Shown in pieces: positions 35,271-43,573 of a DNA stretch of 64,000 nt. The notes beneath the pieces are model-generated. The model saw nothing but the letters and a program-made list of their open reading frames with translations. It had not been told where the DNA came from and ran no database searches. How positions within the stretch are numbered: the stretch's first letter is position 1; every line of letters starts with the position of its first letter. The position numbers and the translations under genes were made by a program. The DNA is taken from NCBI RefSeq assembly GCF_026003995.1, contig NZ_BPIG01000002.1, forward strand, positions 496,001 through 560,000, read 5' to 3'. This DNA comes from Tepidiforma sp. GTDB lineage: Bacteria; Chloroflexota; Dehalococcoidia; Tepidiformales; Tepidiformaceae.

Positions 35271-35289
35271 CCCTTGGCAGGCCGCACCC

Positions 35290-35295
35290 TACACT
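35290..35295 (+). promoter_or_regulatory. Leaderless-type -10 box before the membrane protein gene
   Basis: TACACT is followed by seven bases and GTG 35303. It lies in the 32-bp gap after the cysteine desulfurase stop. Confidence 0.45.
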
Positions 35296-35302
35296 CGAAC
35301 CG

Positions 35303-36136
35303 GTGAACGTCGAGGCCCTGCCCTACACCCTCCTCATCATCCTCACCGAGCTCACCATCGGCAGCCTCTGGGTCACCCTCGCCAGCGACCTCCGCGGGGG
35401 CGTCACCCGCGGCTTCGTCCTCACCATGGCGCTCTGCATCGCCATCGCCGGCGTCCTCGCCCTCTGGACCGCTTCCTCGCTCGCCATCGGCCCCGACGTC
35501 GATGGCTATCCCATCGACCCGGACCCCTTCCCCCGCTTCCGCACCGCCTTGCTGGTCGTCACCATCACGGCCGCGATCTACATGTTCGCCGTGTTCATGG
35601 GCTGGGACCCGCTCGGGCGCATCGCCGGCATCGTCGGCTCGGTCGCAGGCCTCGCCGCCGTCGTCCTCCTCTCCATCATGTTCGCCCCGCCGACCTGGGG
35701 GTATCCCGCCATCTTCCTCGGCCTCTTCGCCGGCACCCTCGCCCTCGGCGCCGTCTCCGTCGCCATGACGTGGGGCCACTGGTACCTCACGGAGGGCGCC
35801 CTGCCCGCCTGGCCCCTGCGCGACCTCTGCCTCATCCTCCTGGGCGCCCATGCCCTCCAGGTGCTCGTCCTCGCGGTGAACCTCATCGTGCCCGTCCGCG
35901 AAGTCCCGCTCCCGGCCAACCCCGTCGAGGTCGGCCTCTTCCAGAACCCGGTGCTCTACCTCCGTATCGGCGTCGGCCTCGTCTTTCCGATCATCCTCGC
36001 CTACCTCGCCTACCGGACCACCCGCATCCGCGCCATGCAGAGCGCCACCGGCCTCCTCTACATCGCCATGGGCGCCGTCTTCGTCGGCGAAGTCCTCGCC
36101 AAGGGCCTCATGTTCCTCACCGCCCGCCCCACCTGA
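35303..36136 (+). CDS. Polytopic membrane protein of unknown function
   Basis: The 277-residue protein has eight probable membrane segments spread evenly (for example TLLIILTELTIGSLWVTLA, GFVLTMALCIAIAGVLAL and TGLLYIAMGAVFVGEVLAKG). I do not recognise the family. The arrangement recalls anchor subunits of DMSO-reductase type (NrfD/DmsC), but no catalytic partner is nearby, so this is only a resemblance. A GTG start fits the box upstream. Confidence 0.65.
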   Translation: MNVEALPYTLLIILTELTIGSLWVTLASDLRGGVTRGFVLTMALCIAIAGVLALWTASSLAIGPDVDGYPIDPDPFPRFRTALLVVTITAAIYMFAVFMGWDPLGRIAGIVGSVAGLAAVVLLSIMFAPPTWGYPAIFLGLFAGTLALGAVSVAMTWGHWYLTEGALPAWPLRDLCLILLGAHALQVLVLAVNLIVPVREVPLPANPVEVGLFQNPVLYLRIGVGLVFPIILAYLAYRTTRIRAMQSATGLLYIAMGAVFVGEVLAKGLMFLTARPT

Positions 36137-36138
36137 CT

Positions 36139-36250
36139 CCCGCCTCCCGCCTTCCGCCTCCCGCCTCCCGCTTCCCGCCTCCCGCTTCCCGCCTCCCGCT
36201 TCCCGCCTCCCAACTCCCAACTCCCAACTCCCAACTCCCAACTCCCAACT
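36139..36250. repeat. Heptanucleotide tandem repeat array, 16 units
   Basis: Sixteen units of seven bases follow each other without a gap. Units 1-10 are CCCGCCT or CCCGCTT (unit 3 is TCCGCCT); units 11-16 are all CCCAACT. On the - strand this gives GGG every seven bases with four-base spacers, a regular G-quadruplex-forming pattern. It lies directly after the stop of the membrane protein gene and 69 bp before the next start. It is not part of any credible protein. Confidence 0.9.
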
Positions 36251-36277
36251 CCTCTTGCCCCCCTCTCCCCATCCCCG

Positions 36278-36283
36278 TAGAGT
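36278..36283 (+). promoter_or_regulatory. -10 box before the alpha/beta hydrolase gene
   Basis: TAGAGT lies 35 bp before the start codon, after the heptamer array; the leader has GAGGAGG. A G-quadruplex in the array would sit just upstream of this promoter. Confidence 0.4.
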
Positions 36284-36318
36284 CCCCCCGACAGCTCTCC
36301 CGAGGAGGACCGTAGCGG

Positions 36319-37254
36319 ATGGACCCCCAGGTCGAAGCCCTGCTCCAGATGATGGCCGCCCAGGCCGAAGCGGCCGGCGTCCCGCCCCTGTGGGAACTCG
36401 AACCCCAGGTCGCCCGCGCCAACGCCGAGGTCTCCTTCCAGGCCTTCAACCAGCCGCTCCCCCAGTCCGTCACCATCACCGACCGCACCATCCCCGGCCC
36501 CGCCGGCGAGATTCCGGTCAAAATCTTCACCCCCGCCGGCAGCGGTCCGTTCCCCCTCGTCGTCTACTTCCACGGCGGCGGCTGGGTCATCGGCTCGCCC
36601 GCCACGCACACCAAACTCTGCGCCGAACTCGCCGAGGGCGCCGGCGCCGTCGTCGTCAGCGTCCACTACCGCCTCGCGCCCGAGCACACCCCGCCCGCCC
36701 AGCTCGATGACTGCGTCGCCGCCGTCCGCTGGGCCGTCGACCACGCCGCCGAACTGAACGCCGACGGCTCCCGCTTCGCCCTCGCCGGCGACAGCGCGGG
36801 CGGCAACCTCGCTGCCTGCGCCGCGCTCCGCCTCCGCGACGAAGGGGGCCCGCAGGCGCGCCTCCAGCTCCTCCTCTACGGCGCCCTCACCGGCAACAAC
36901 GACCTCCCCTCCGTCCACGAGAACGCCGAGGGCAAAATCCTCACCCGCCAGGCGATGGACTGGTTCTACCGCCACTACCTCTCCGGCGGCGCCGACCCGA
37001 AGGACCCCTACATCTTCCCCATCCACGGCAACCTCGCCGGCCTGCCGCCCGCCCACCTCATCGTCGGCACCCTCGACCCCCTGCTCGATGACTCGAAGCT
37101 CTACGCGGAGGCCCTCCAGAAGGCCGGCGTCCCCGCGAAGCTCAGCATCTACCAGGACCAGCCCCACATCTTCCTGCAGCTCACCGCCATGCTCGACGGC
37201 GGCAAGAAGGGCATGGCCGAGGCCTGCGAAGCCCTCCGCGCCGCTCTCGCCTGA
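36319..37254 (+). CDS. Alpha/beta hydrolase of the hormone-sensitive lipase family
   Basis: The 311-residue protein has the HSL oxyanion motif FHGGGWVIG (about residues 82-90), the nucleophile motif GDSAGGN (about 159-165), the acid in VGTLDPLLDDS and the histidine in QDQPHIF. Such enzymes are carboxylesterases acting on short acyl or aryl esters. The N-terminal cap region (MDPQVEALLQMMAAQAEAAG) is typical. GAGGAGG precedes the ATG. Confidence 0.92.
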   Translation: MDPQVEALLQMMAAQAEAAGVPPLWELEPQVARANAEVSFQAFNQPLPQSVTITDRTIPGPAGEIPVKIFTPAGSGPFPLVVYFHGGGWVIGSPATHTKLCAELAEGAGAVVVSVHYRLAPEHTPPAQLDDCVAAVRWAVDHAAELNADGSRFALAGDSAGGNLAACAALRLRDEGGPQARLQLLLYGALTGNNDLPSVHENAEGKILTRQAMDWFYRHYLSGGADPKDPYIFPIHGNLAGLPPAHLIVGTLDPLLDDSKLYAEALQKAGVPAKLSIYQDQPHIFLQLTAMLDGGKKGMAEACEALRAALA

Positions 37255-37269
37255 ACCGTTCCGCCCCGC

Positions 37270-38490
37270 TCAGCCCGCAGCGGCCGGTGCGCCAGCGCCG
37301 GCCGCCTTCGTTTGCCGGTACGCCCGCCGCCACGGCAGGTAGACCGCCGGCAGCAGCACCGCGAAGACCGCCGCCGTGAACCCGAAGGCCGCCCGGATGC
37401 CGACGTCGTCCGTGATGAAGCCCAGCGTCGCCTCCAGGATCCCCACCTGCAGGCTGAACGCCAGCGAGACCACGCTCAGCACCGTCGCCCGGCGGTCGCT
37501 CGGCGTCTGCTCATTGATGAACGAATCGAGCGCCGGGCGCACCAGCCCCTGCACCACGGCCGGCACCGCGAACAGCGAAAACGCCGCCACCGAATCCCAC
37601 ACCGCCAGCCCGGCGAACGCCGCTACCACGCTCAGCGAGGCCGCCCCCAGCACCCGCTCCCGTCCCGTCCGGCCGATGAGCCGCCACGCCAGCAGCGCCG
37701 CCGCCACCCCCGCCAGCCGCACCGGCGCCTGGAACACCCCGAACCACCCCGTCGGCACCTCGTGCACGATGAGGAACGGCTGCACCAGCACCACGGGTGC
37801 GAACGTCACCATCATCAGCGCCGTCAGCAGCAGCATCGAGGCCCGCACCGGCCGGTGCGACCAGGCGTACGAAAACCCGCGCCGCACCTGCTCCAGGTAT
37901 CCCCGCCGCTCGTGCGCCAGCTTCGGCTCCCGCATCAGCAGCGCCATCGCCATCGCCGCCAGGGGCGTCACCGCGCTCACCTGCACCGTGAACGCCATGC
38001 CCGCCCATGCCGCCACGAAGCCGCCCAGCACGATCCCCGCCAGCCCCGCCGACATCGTCAGCGCAAACCCGCGCCCCGCGATGCGCGAGAACTCCCCTTC
38101 GCGCCCCGCTGCCTTCAGCGAATCGAACACGATCGCCTGGTCCGCCCCGCTCCGGCAGGCCTGCGCCACCGCCCACAGCATGTAGTCCGCGAACAGCATC
38201 CAGTAGTTCGTCGTCAGCCCGAACCCCAGGATCGTCAGCGAATACACCCCGGCACCGATCGCCAGCACCTTGCTGTGCCCGACCCGGTCCGCCAGCGCCC
38301 CGAACGGCGCCTCCAGGCTCGCTACCGCCAGCCAGAATGGCACGTCCATCAGCAGGATGTACTTCAGCTCCAGCCCTCGCTCGACCACCAGGTACTTGAT
38401 CCAGATGCCGAACCAGAGCCCGAAATCGTTGAAGAAGACGAAGCCGTAGTACAGCCGCGTATTCCGCCGCGCTGCCTGCTCGGGAGTCAT
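37270..38490 (-). CDS. MFS transporter
   Basis: The 406-residue protein has twelve probable membrane segments. The loop after segment 2 reads GALADRVGHSKVLAIG, close to the MFS signature G-x3-D-R-x-G-R-K. INEQTPSDRRATVLS matches the repeat of that loop in the second half. The substrate is unknown; it could be an exporter. It converges on the hydrolase gene. Confidence 0.88.
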   Translation of the reverse strand: MTPEQAARRNTRLYYGFVFFNDFGLWFGIWIKYLVVERGLELKYILLMDVPFWLAVASLEAPFGALADRVGHSKVLAIGAGVYSLTILGFGLTTNYWMLFADYMLWAVAQACRSGADQAIVFDSLKAAGREGEFSRIAGRGFALTMSAGLAGIVLGGFVAAWAGMAFTVQVSAVTPLAAMAMALLMREPKLAHERRGYLEQVRRGFSYAWSHRPVRASMLLLTALMMVTFAPVVLVQPFLIVHEVPTGWFGVFQAPVRLAGVAAALLAWRLIGRTGRERVLGAASLSVVAAFAGLAVWDSVAAFSLFAVPAVVQGLVRPALDSFINEQTPSDRRATVLSVVSLAFSLQVGILEATLGFITDDVGIRAAFGFTAAVFAVLLPAVYLPWRRAYRQTKAAGAGAPAAAG

Positions 38491-38541
38491 AGCGGGCTAT
38501 CATCCCACCCCGGCCGTCTCCCGTCCCCCGGAAATGCCGAC

Positions 38542-38577
38542 GGCGCGGCGAAGGCCCCCGCAGGAGCCCGCCGCGCC
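38542..38577 (-). terminator. Hairpin after the Yip1-like gene
   Basis: A 9-bp perfect stem (38542-38550 with 38569-38577) lies 25 bp after the stop of the gene at 38603. On the - strand ATTTCC follows some bases later; there is no clean T tract, so the call is tentative. Confidence 0.4.
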
Positions 38578-38602
38578 GCCGCTAGCTCGACCGGATCGGC
38601 CG

Positions 38603-39193
38603 CTACGGAATCTGCTGGAGAATCGCGAAAATCCCCGCGCCGATGATCGTCGTGTCGCTCGAAAACGCGATGATGCTCAGCACCAGCACGAACACCGCCA
38701 GCCCCGCCAGGTTCGCCATCACCACCTGCGTCGAATCCGCGTTCGTCACCGACTGCGCCGCGTAAATCGCCATCACGAACAGCAGCACGATCGACCCGAT
38801 CGCGAACACCGGGTACAGCACCGGGATGAACATCAGCAGGCTCAGCGCCAGCGGCCACGCCGCGTACCCCATCGTCCGGAACAGCGACTGCACGTCCGCC
38901 GAGGCCTTGTACACCTGCGCCAGCATCACGTACACGATGAGCACCCACACCGCATACAGCGCCGCCATGAACACGCCGCCCAGGATGAACGTATTCAGCC
39001 ACGTGTTCTCCGGGCCGAAGTCGAAGTTGAACTCCCAGAAGAGCGTCGCCCCGAGCCCCGCCAGCAGCGACGCAATCGCCGCCACCACCAGCGCCGGCAC
39101 GAGTTCGTTGACGTTGTCCCGCACCTCATCGAAGACGCTGGTGTCGAACCGCACCAGCCGCAGGACGTGATTCACCATAACGTTCGGGTCCAT
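38603..39193 (-). CDS. Yip1-like membrane protein
   Basis: The 196-residue protein has five probable membrane segments and the Yip1-type start NHVLRLVRFDTSVFDEVRDN, with LFRTMGYAAWPLALSLLMFI in the middle. Bacterial YIP1-domain proteins have no assigned function. TATAGT on the - strand (39259-39264) lies 65 bp upstream, and GGAGG-like sequence precedes the ATG. Confidence 0.7.
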   Translation of the reverse strand: MDPNVMVNHVLRLVRFDTSVFDEVRDNVNELVPALVVAAIASLLAGLGATLFWEFNFDFGPENTWLNTFILGGVFMAALYAVWVLIVYVMLAQVYKASADVQSLFRTMGYAAWPLALSLLMFIPVLYPVFAIGSIVLLFVMAIYAAQSVTNADSTQVVMANLAGLAVFVLVLSIIAFSSDTTIIGAGIFAILQQIP

Positions 39194-39258
39194 GCTGCCT
39201 CCTGCATGCCTGCCGTTCTGACGAAGGTAAGGAAGCTCACCCCCGGCAGTTGGCGCGC

Positions 39259-39264
39259 ACTATA
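39259..39264 (-). promoter_or_regulatory. -10 box of the Yip1-like gene
   Basis: TATAGT on the - strand in the context CGTGCTATAGTGCGC is close to the consensus -10. The leader is about 60 nt long. Confidence 0.5.
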
Positions 39265-39331
39265 GCACGCCCGGGACAACATGCGAGCGAAATGATCACC
39301 TATCTTCGCGAATGTCGCGAATATTCCGTCC

Positions 39332-40054
39332 TCAACTCCCGAGCGGCCGCCGCTCCGGCACTCCCGGCCGCCGCGGATACGCCGCCGGGCACGGCCCCGC
39401 CTTCCGGAACACCGCCACCCGCACCGTCTCGCTGACCGCCGGCCGCATCGGCGCCACCCCCGCCAGCTCGCACCCGAGCGCCGTCATCGCCGGCCCCGCC
39501 GCCGCCAGCTCCTCCTCCAGCCGGCTCCCCTTCGGCAGTGCGATGACGCCACCCGCCGCCGCCAGCGGCACCGTGTACTCCAGCACCACCCGCAGCTCCG
39601 CCACCGCCCGCGCCGTCACCAGCCCGCACGCCTCCCGCAGCGGTCCCCGCCCCGCCTCCTCCGCCCGCAGTGCGTGCACCGTCACGTTCCCGCAGCCCAG
39701 CTCCCGCGCCGCCGCCTCGAGGAACCGCGCCCGCTTCTGCAGCGGCTCTACGAGGTGCACCTCCCACCCCGGCCGTGCGCACGCGATGACTAACCCCGGC
39801 CAGCCGCCGCCGCTCCCGATATCCGCGTAGCGCACCACGGCGCGCTCATCCCCCAGGAGCCCCTCCGCCAGCCGCAGCAGCTCCAGCGACTCCGCGTACT
39901 GCCGGCGCACCGCCGCCGTCCCCTCCACCGCCGTCAGCCGGCCCGCCTCGGGGCTCGCCTGCGCCAGCTCCCAGTGCCGCGCCAGCCGCGGGACCGCCGC
40001 CAGCACGCCCGCATCGCCGGCGAACAGCCCCGCCAGGTCATCCCATTCGCTCAT
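39332..40054 (-). CDS. rsmG: 16S rRNA 7-methylguanosine methyltransferase RsmG (GidB)
   Basis: RsmG methylates G527 of 16S rRNA. The 240-residue protein has the SAM-binding motif YADIGSGGGWPGLVIACARP, then VHLVEPLQKRARFLEAAARE and CGLVTARAVAELRVVLEYTV. I take ATG 40052-40054 as the start; GTG 40075 in the same frame is possible. It diverges from greA, with about 50 bp between them. Resistance to streptomycin-type drugs can follow from loss of this gene in known species. Confidence 0.9.
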   Translation of the reverse strand: MSEWDDLAGLFAGDAGVLAAVPRLARHWELAQASPEAGRLTAVEGTAAVRRQYAESLELLRLAEGLLGDERAVVRYADIGSGGGWPGLVIACARPGWEVHLVEPLQKRARFLEAAARELGCGNVTVHALRAEEAGRGPLREACGLVTARAVAELRVVLEYTVPLAAAGGVIALPKGSRLEEELAAAGPAMTALGCELAGVAPMRPAVSETVRVAVFRKAGPCPAAYPRRPGVPERRPLGS

Positions 40055-40092
40055 CGCCGCCATCCCGCCCGGCACGATCGCACATCCGGTGG

Positions 40093-40098
40093 TACACT
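40093..40098 (+). promoter_or_regulatory. Leaderless-type -10 box before greA
   Basis: TACACT-cgagac-ATG, in the context GGTGGTACACTCG. The six-base spacing and absence of a ribosome-binding site fit a leaderless message. Confidence 0.5.
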
Positions 40099-40104
40099 CG
40101 AGAC

Positions 40105-40932
40105 ATGACGCAAACGCCTGCGGGCGCTCCTCCCAGGTCCATCCCCCTTCGCGAAGCTCTCCGCGAATTCTCCGCCACCCTCAAGCCTTCGACCAACGAC
40201 TACGCCAACTACGTCGAAAAGTTCTGCAACGACGTCGGCCCCGATCGGCTCACCTCCGACCTCACGCCCGCCATCGTGGAACAGTACGGCGAGCGCAACC
40301 TCCGCGCCACCGACCCCAACGGCCAGCGCCGCCTCGACGCGCTCAAGGCCTGGTTCAAGTTCCTCAAGACCCGCAACTACACCGAGAAGAACCTCGGTAC
40401 GGGCCTCCGCCTTCCCAAGTCGAACGGCCGCACCGCTGGCGCCGCCACGCGCGTCGTTGAAGCCCCGATCGAAATGACCGCCGAGGGTATCGAAGCCCTC
40501 AAGCGCGAACTCGCCGACCTCGAGCGCCGCATCCCCGAACTCGTCCGCGCCGTCGAAACCGCCCGGTCCGACGGCGACCTCCGCGAAAACGCGCCCTACC
40601 ACGCGGCCCGCGAAGCGCTCGCCTTCGCCGAGAACCGCCGACGCCAGCTCGAAGAATCCCTCAAGCGCGCCGTCGTCGCCGACCGCTCCGACCTCGATGA
40701 AGACGTTGCCGCCATCGGTTCCGGCGTCACCGTCACCTTCCTCGATCGGAACATCCAGGTCACCTACCAGCTCGTCGGCCCGCGCGAAGCCAACCCCGCC
40801 GAGAAGAAGATCAGCGTCGAATCCCCCGTCGGCCGCGTCCTCCTCGGCCGCCGCGTCGGGGAAGAGGTCGAAGTCGAAGCCCCACAGGGCATCATGCGCT
40901 ACCGCATCGACGCCATCATCCACGACCTCTAA
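40105..40932 (+). CDS. greA: Transcription elongation factor GreA with an N-terminal SAM-like domain
   Basis: GreA rescues backtracked RNA polymerase. Residues 120-275 form a complete GreA: the coiled coil EMTAEGIEALKRELADLERR with the acidic tip ARSDGDLRENAPYHAAREAL, then the FKBP-like C-terminal domain (GSGVTVTFLDRNIQVTYQLV, SPVGRVLLGRRVGEEVEVEA). Residues 1-110 are extra: LREFSATLKPSTNDYANYVE, VEQYGERNLR and RRLDALKAWFKFLKTRNYTE resemble the core-binding SAM-like domain of tyrosine recombinases. Normal GreA has about 158 residues, this one 275. The fused domain could target DNA or polymerase. It diverges from rsmG. Confidence 0.88.
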   Translation: MTQTPAGAPPRSIPLREALREFSATLKPSTNDYANYVEKFCNDVGPDRLTSDLTPAIVEQYGERNLRATDPNGQRRLDALKAWFKFLKTRNYTEKNLGTGLRLPKSNGRTAGAATRVVEAPIEMTAEGIEALKRELADLERRIPELVRAVETARSDGDLRENAPYHAAREALAFAENRRRQLEESLKRAVVADRSDLDEDVAAIGSGVTVTFLDRNIQVTYQLVGPREANPAEKKISVESPVGRVLLGRRVGEEVEVEAPQGIMRYRIDAIIHDL

Positions 40933-41064
40933 GCCCCCGCCTTCGATTCGCGGGAATCCTCACGCGCCCATCCGGGCTCCGCGCCACCCTCCCGCGGGGT
41001 TTCCCCAATCTCTTGGCCGCACGCGCCGCCGAATACTTCCCCCACCACACGGGGGAGAATCCAC

Positions 41065-41343
41065 ATGCTCGTCATCGGCGACCTCAAATGCCTCCACTGC
41101 GGCTACAGCAGCGGCCGCTGGGTCGGCCCCAAGGGTACTCCGCTCACCGCCGCCGGCCTCCGTCCCCTCCCGCCCGGGCGCGACCCCGCCGAGCACGTCC
41201 GCTGCAGCCGCTGCCAGGGGCCCGTCTACCTGGATGACGCCATGCCGGTCGCGAGCTCCTACCGCCTCCGCCGCATCCAGCGCATGCGCGAACAGCTCGC
41301 CGCCTTCGATGCACCCCGCCCGAAGCGCGGCCGCGCCGCCTGA
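41065..41343 (+). CDS. Small protein with paired CxxC zinc-ribbon motifs
   Basis: The 92-residue protein has two cysteine pairs, CLHCGY (residues 9-12) and CSRC (about 47-50), fitting one zinc ribbon. Its C-terminal 40 residues are basic and helical. No family is recognised. GGGGGAG-like sequence precedes the ATG. It may bind nucleic acid; that is a guess. Confidence 0.65.
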   Translation: MLVIGDLKCLHCGYSSGRWVGPKGTPLTAAGLRPLPPGRDPAEHVRCSRCQGPVYLDDAMPVASSYRLRRIQRMREQLAAFDAPRPKRGRAA

Positions 41344-41356
41344 CCGCCTCTCCGGA

Positions 41357-41476
41357 TCAGCAGCAGTCGTCCTTGTACCCGCACCGCCGGCACACGGCCA
41401 GCCGCGACCCCTTGATGTCCAGCATCGCCGAGCCGCACCGCGGGCACACCTGCACCGGGAGCCCCGTCGTCGCCAT
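41357..41476 (-). CDS. 39-residue zinc-ribbon protein
   Basis: A tiny protein with CPRCGS and CRRCGY, 20 residues apart, ending DDCC. Such free-standing zinc ribbons are common but uncharacterised. The start ATG 41474-41476 has GGCGGG upstream and TGAAAT seven bases before it. The frame is open further upstream, but that part has no protein-like pattern. Confidence 0.6.
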   Translation of the reverse strand: MATTGLPVQVCPRCGSAMLDIKGSRLAVCRRCGYKDDCC

Positions 41477-41847
41477 CCCGCCGATTTCAGCACCCCCGGC
41501 GCGTACAGGGAAGCAACTGCGCATCCGCTTGACCGCTTCAGCAGTTGGCCGCACGATGAGGAACGAACACCGCTGAACCCCGGGTCGCACACCCCGCCTC
41601 CCGCGTTTCGAGGCCCCGCCGTGAACGGGGCCTCATCCTTTCCCCGTCGTTGCCCGGTTCGGCCCCTCACGGGCGTTCGACCCTCCCGGCGGGCCCCGCT
41701 CGGCCCCGACCATAAGCCCGGTCGATGGCACCATCGAACCTGTCGAAGCAACCCGCATCGCTGCCGCCAGCCCGTTTCGGCCTGCGGCACACTGGAATCG
41801 ACAGGGCCCGGGCCTGCACCGCGACACCCGGGAAGGAGGAATCACCC
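41477..41847. other. Intergenic region with a strong hairpin
   Basis: The 370-bp gap holds no credible gene. A perfect 9-bp hairpin (41610-41618 with 41626-41634, loop of seven) is followed on the + strand by ATCCTTTCC and is terminator-like, yet no + strand gene ends just before it. It could end a small RNA read from 41477 onward. The region from 41720 includes a CACACT box and the AAGGAGG site of the cupredoxin gene. Confidence 0.4.
41610..41641 (+). terminator. Orphan terminator-like hairpin
   Basis: GAGGCCCCG pairs with CGGGGCCTC around the loop CCGTGAA, followed by ATCCTTT. No upstream + strand gene explains it. Confidence 0.45.
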
Positions 41848-42237
41848 ATGCACCGTTCTCTGCGCCTCGGCCTGCTCGCTGCGGCCGTCGGCATCGCCGC
41901 CCTCGTCCTCGCCGCCTGCGGCGGCTCCTCATCGAGCAGCGGCAGCACCGGCGTCGCCGATGGCTCCGATAGCCGCATCCCCGCCGGCGCCCCGCTCGTC
42001 GACCAGGACAAGCTCAAGTTCATCCCCGAAACCCTGCGCGTCAAGGTCGGCGAAACCGTCTACTTCAAGAACAGCGAAACCGCCCTCCACACCGTCAACA
42101 TCGACGGCAAGAACGTCTCCGGCAACATGAAGAAGAACGACGTCTTCACCTGGGTCTTCCAGGAGCCCGGTAGCTACAAGATCACCTGCGACTACCACCC
42201 GCAGATGAAGGCCACCATCACCGTCGACCCCTCCTAG
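41848..42237 (+). CDS. Cupredoxin (plastocyanin-like) lipoprotein
   Basis: This 129-residue lipoprotein should carry electrons or copper outside the membrane. It has a signal peptide with lipobox LAAC (about residues 18-21), a Ser/Gly-rich linker and one cupredoxin domain. The type I copper ligands are visible: the first histidine in TALHTVNI and C, H and M in CDYHPQM. VGETVYFKNSE is the typical strand before the histidine. AAGGAGG precedes ATG 41848. Confidence 0.9.
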   Translation: MHRSLRLGLLAAAVGIAALVLAACGGSSSSSGSTGVADGSDSRIPAGAPLVDQDKLKFIPETLRVKVGETVYFKNSETALHTVNIDGKNVSGNMKKNDVFTWVFQEPGSYKITCDYHPQMKATITVDPS

Positions 42238-42241
42238 GGCC

Positions 42242-43573
42242 TCAGCCCGGCATCTTGAGCGCCGTCCCCTCGCCCAGCCGGATCACCACGTCGAACCCGG
42301 GCGGCTCGCTGCCGTCCGGGTTCTGCATCTTCAGGTCGAACAGCCCGGTCAGCTTTCCTGCCGTATACGGCTTCCCCGTCACGTCGTACACCCCCGGCGT
42401 CCCCGTCCCGTCGCCCGCCACCACCGTCACCCACGCCGGCGGGATGCCGTACGTCTCGAGATGCGCCACCGCCGCCTTCCCCGCAGCCTGCCCGCCCGGC
42501 GGCACCACGAGCGCCACCTTCGGCGCCTCGTCCCGCGCCTGCGGGTCCGCGAGGAACTCGTCGATCACGGCGTACATCTGATCCCGGTTCGGCAGCAGGA
42601 TCAGCTGCCCGTCCTCCGAGACGCCCCCGTACATCGCTTTCCCGAGCGAGAACGTCTGGATGTTCCCGAGGTCGATGCTCCGCGCCATCAGCGCATACCC
42701 CGGGATGAGCGCGTTGTCGATGTCCGTCCGGAACGCATCCCGGTACGCGCTCCACAGCTCCGGGATCCGCGTGATGTAGCCGAGGCTCACCGCCTTGTCC
42801 GCCACCGCCCGGATCACCAGCTGCTGCCGCTCGATCCGCTTCAAGTCGCCGTCGACCCGCACCCGCGAATAGCCCAGGGCCTGCTTCCCGTCCATGTGCT
42901 GCCGCCCCGCCTGCACCGTGTTGTTCGGGAACACCTCCAGCACGTCCGTCCCGAAGTCCGAAATCGTCTCCGGCACGTCGATGTCGATGCCGCCCAGCGC
43001 ATCGATCAGCCGGACGAACCCTTCCCAGTCGATGACGACATAATGATGGATCGTGATGTTCAGGTTGTGCTGCACGGCCGCCACCGCCGCGGCCGGCCCC
43101 CCGCCCGGGTACTTGTAGAACTGCCCGTACGAATACGCCGCGTTGATCTTGTTCTCCGCCCATACGCCCGGCGTGTTCCCAAACGGGATCTCCGCCCAGT
43201 AATCGCGCGGGATCGCCAGCAGCTCCAGCCGGCCCGCGTGCTTGTCGATGCTCGCCACGAACATCGTGTCGCTCCGGTAGCTCCCGTCCTCCGGCTGCCC
43301 CGGGCGCTTGTCGATGCCGAGCACGAGGATGTTCAGCCGAGCGTCCGGCGTCCACGGCTTCGGCCCCGGCGCCGAAACCCCGGGCAGCGAGACGTTCACC
43401 CCGATGTCCGTCCCCGGCACGAACGCCGGCACCGACGGCACCGCCACTTCGTTCGCCGGGAACAGGTACTGGTCCACCCGCCCCAGCACGAACACCGCGG
43501 CATAGACCGCCGCGCAGAAGCCGATCACAATCCCGGCAACGGCGCCCCGGCGCCGCGTCACCAGCCTGCTCAA
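42242..43573 (-). CDS. LytR-CpsA-Psr family protein with LytR C-terminal domain
   Basis: LCP proteins attach sugar polymers to peptidoglycan. The 443-residue protein has an N-terminal membrane segment (GAVAGIVIGFCAAVYAAVFV), the LCP core (LNILVLGIDKRP, RSDTMFVASID, LLAIPRDYWAEIP, INAAYSYG, YVVIDWEGFVRLIDALGGID, LGYSRVRVDGDLKRIERQQ) and a LytR_C domain near the end (VPPGGQAAGKAAVAHLETYG). The start is TTG 43571-43573. It suggests a wall-linked polymer, in line with a monoderm envelope, and it diverges from nagA. Confidence 0.92.
   Translation of the reverse strand: MSRLVTRRRGAVAGIVIGFCAAVYAAVFVLGRVDQYLFPANEVAVPSVPAFVPGTDIGVNVSLPGVSAPGPKPWTPDARLNILVLGIDKRPGQPEDGSYRSDTMFVASIDKHAGRLELLAIPRDYWAEIPFGNTPGVWAENKINAAYSYGQFYKYPGGGPAAAVAAVQHNLNITIHHYVVIDWEGFVRLIDALGGIDIDVPETISDFGTDVLEVFPNNTVQAGRQHMDGKQALGYSRVRVDGDLKRIERQQLVIRAVADKAVSLGYITRIPELWSAYRDAFRTDIDNALIPGYALMARSIDLGNIQTFSLGKAMYGGVSEDGQLILLPNRDQMYAVIDEFLADPQARDEAPKVALVVPPGGQAAGKAAVAHLETYGIPPAWVTVVAGDGTGTPGVYDVTGKPYTAGKLTGLFDLKMQNPDGSEPPGFDVVIRLGEGTALKMPG

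Noticed and set aside
36139..36250. CRISPR array
   Set aside because: The units are seven bases long and have no spacers; it is a simple tandem repeat.
41671..41690. A T-arm-like GTTCGACC with partial pairing
   Set aside because: The stem pairs only in part, there is no matching acceptor, anticodon arm or CCA end, so it is not a tRNA.
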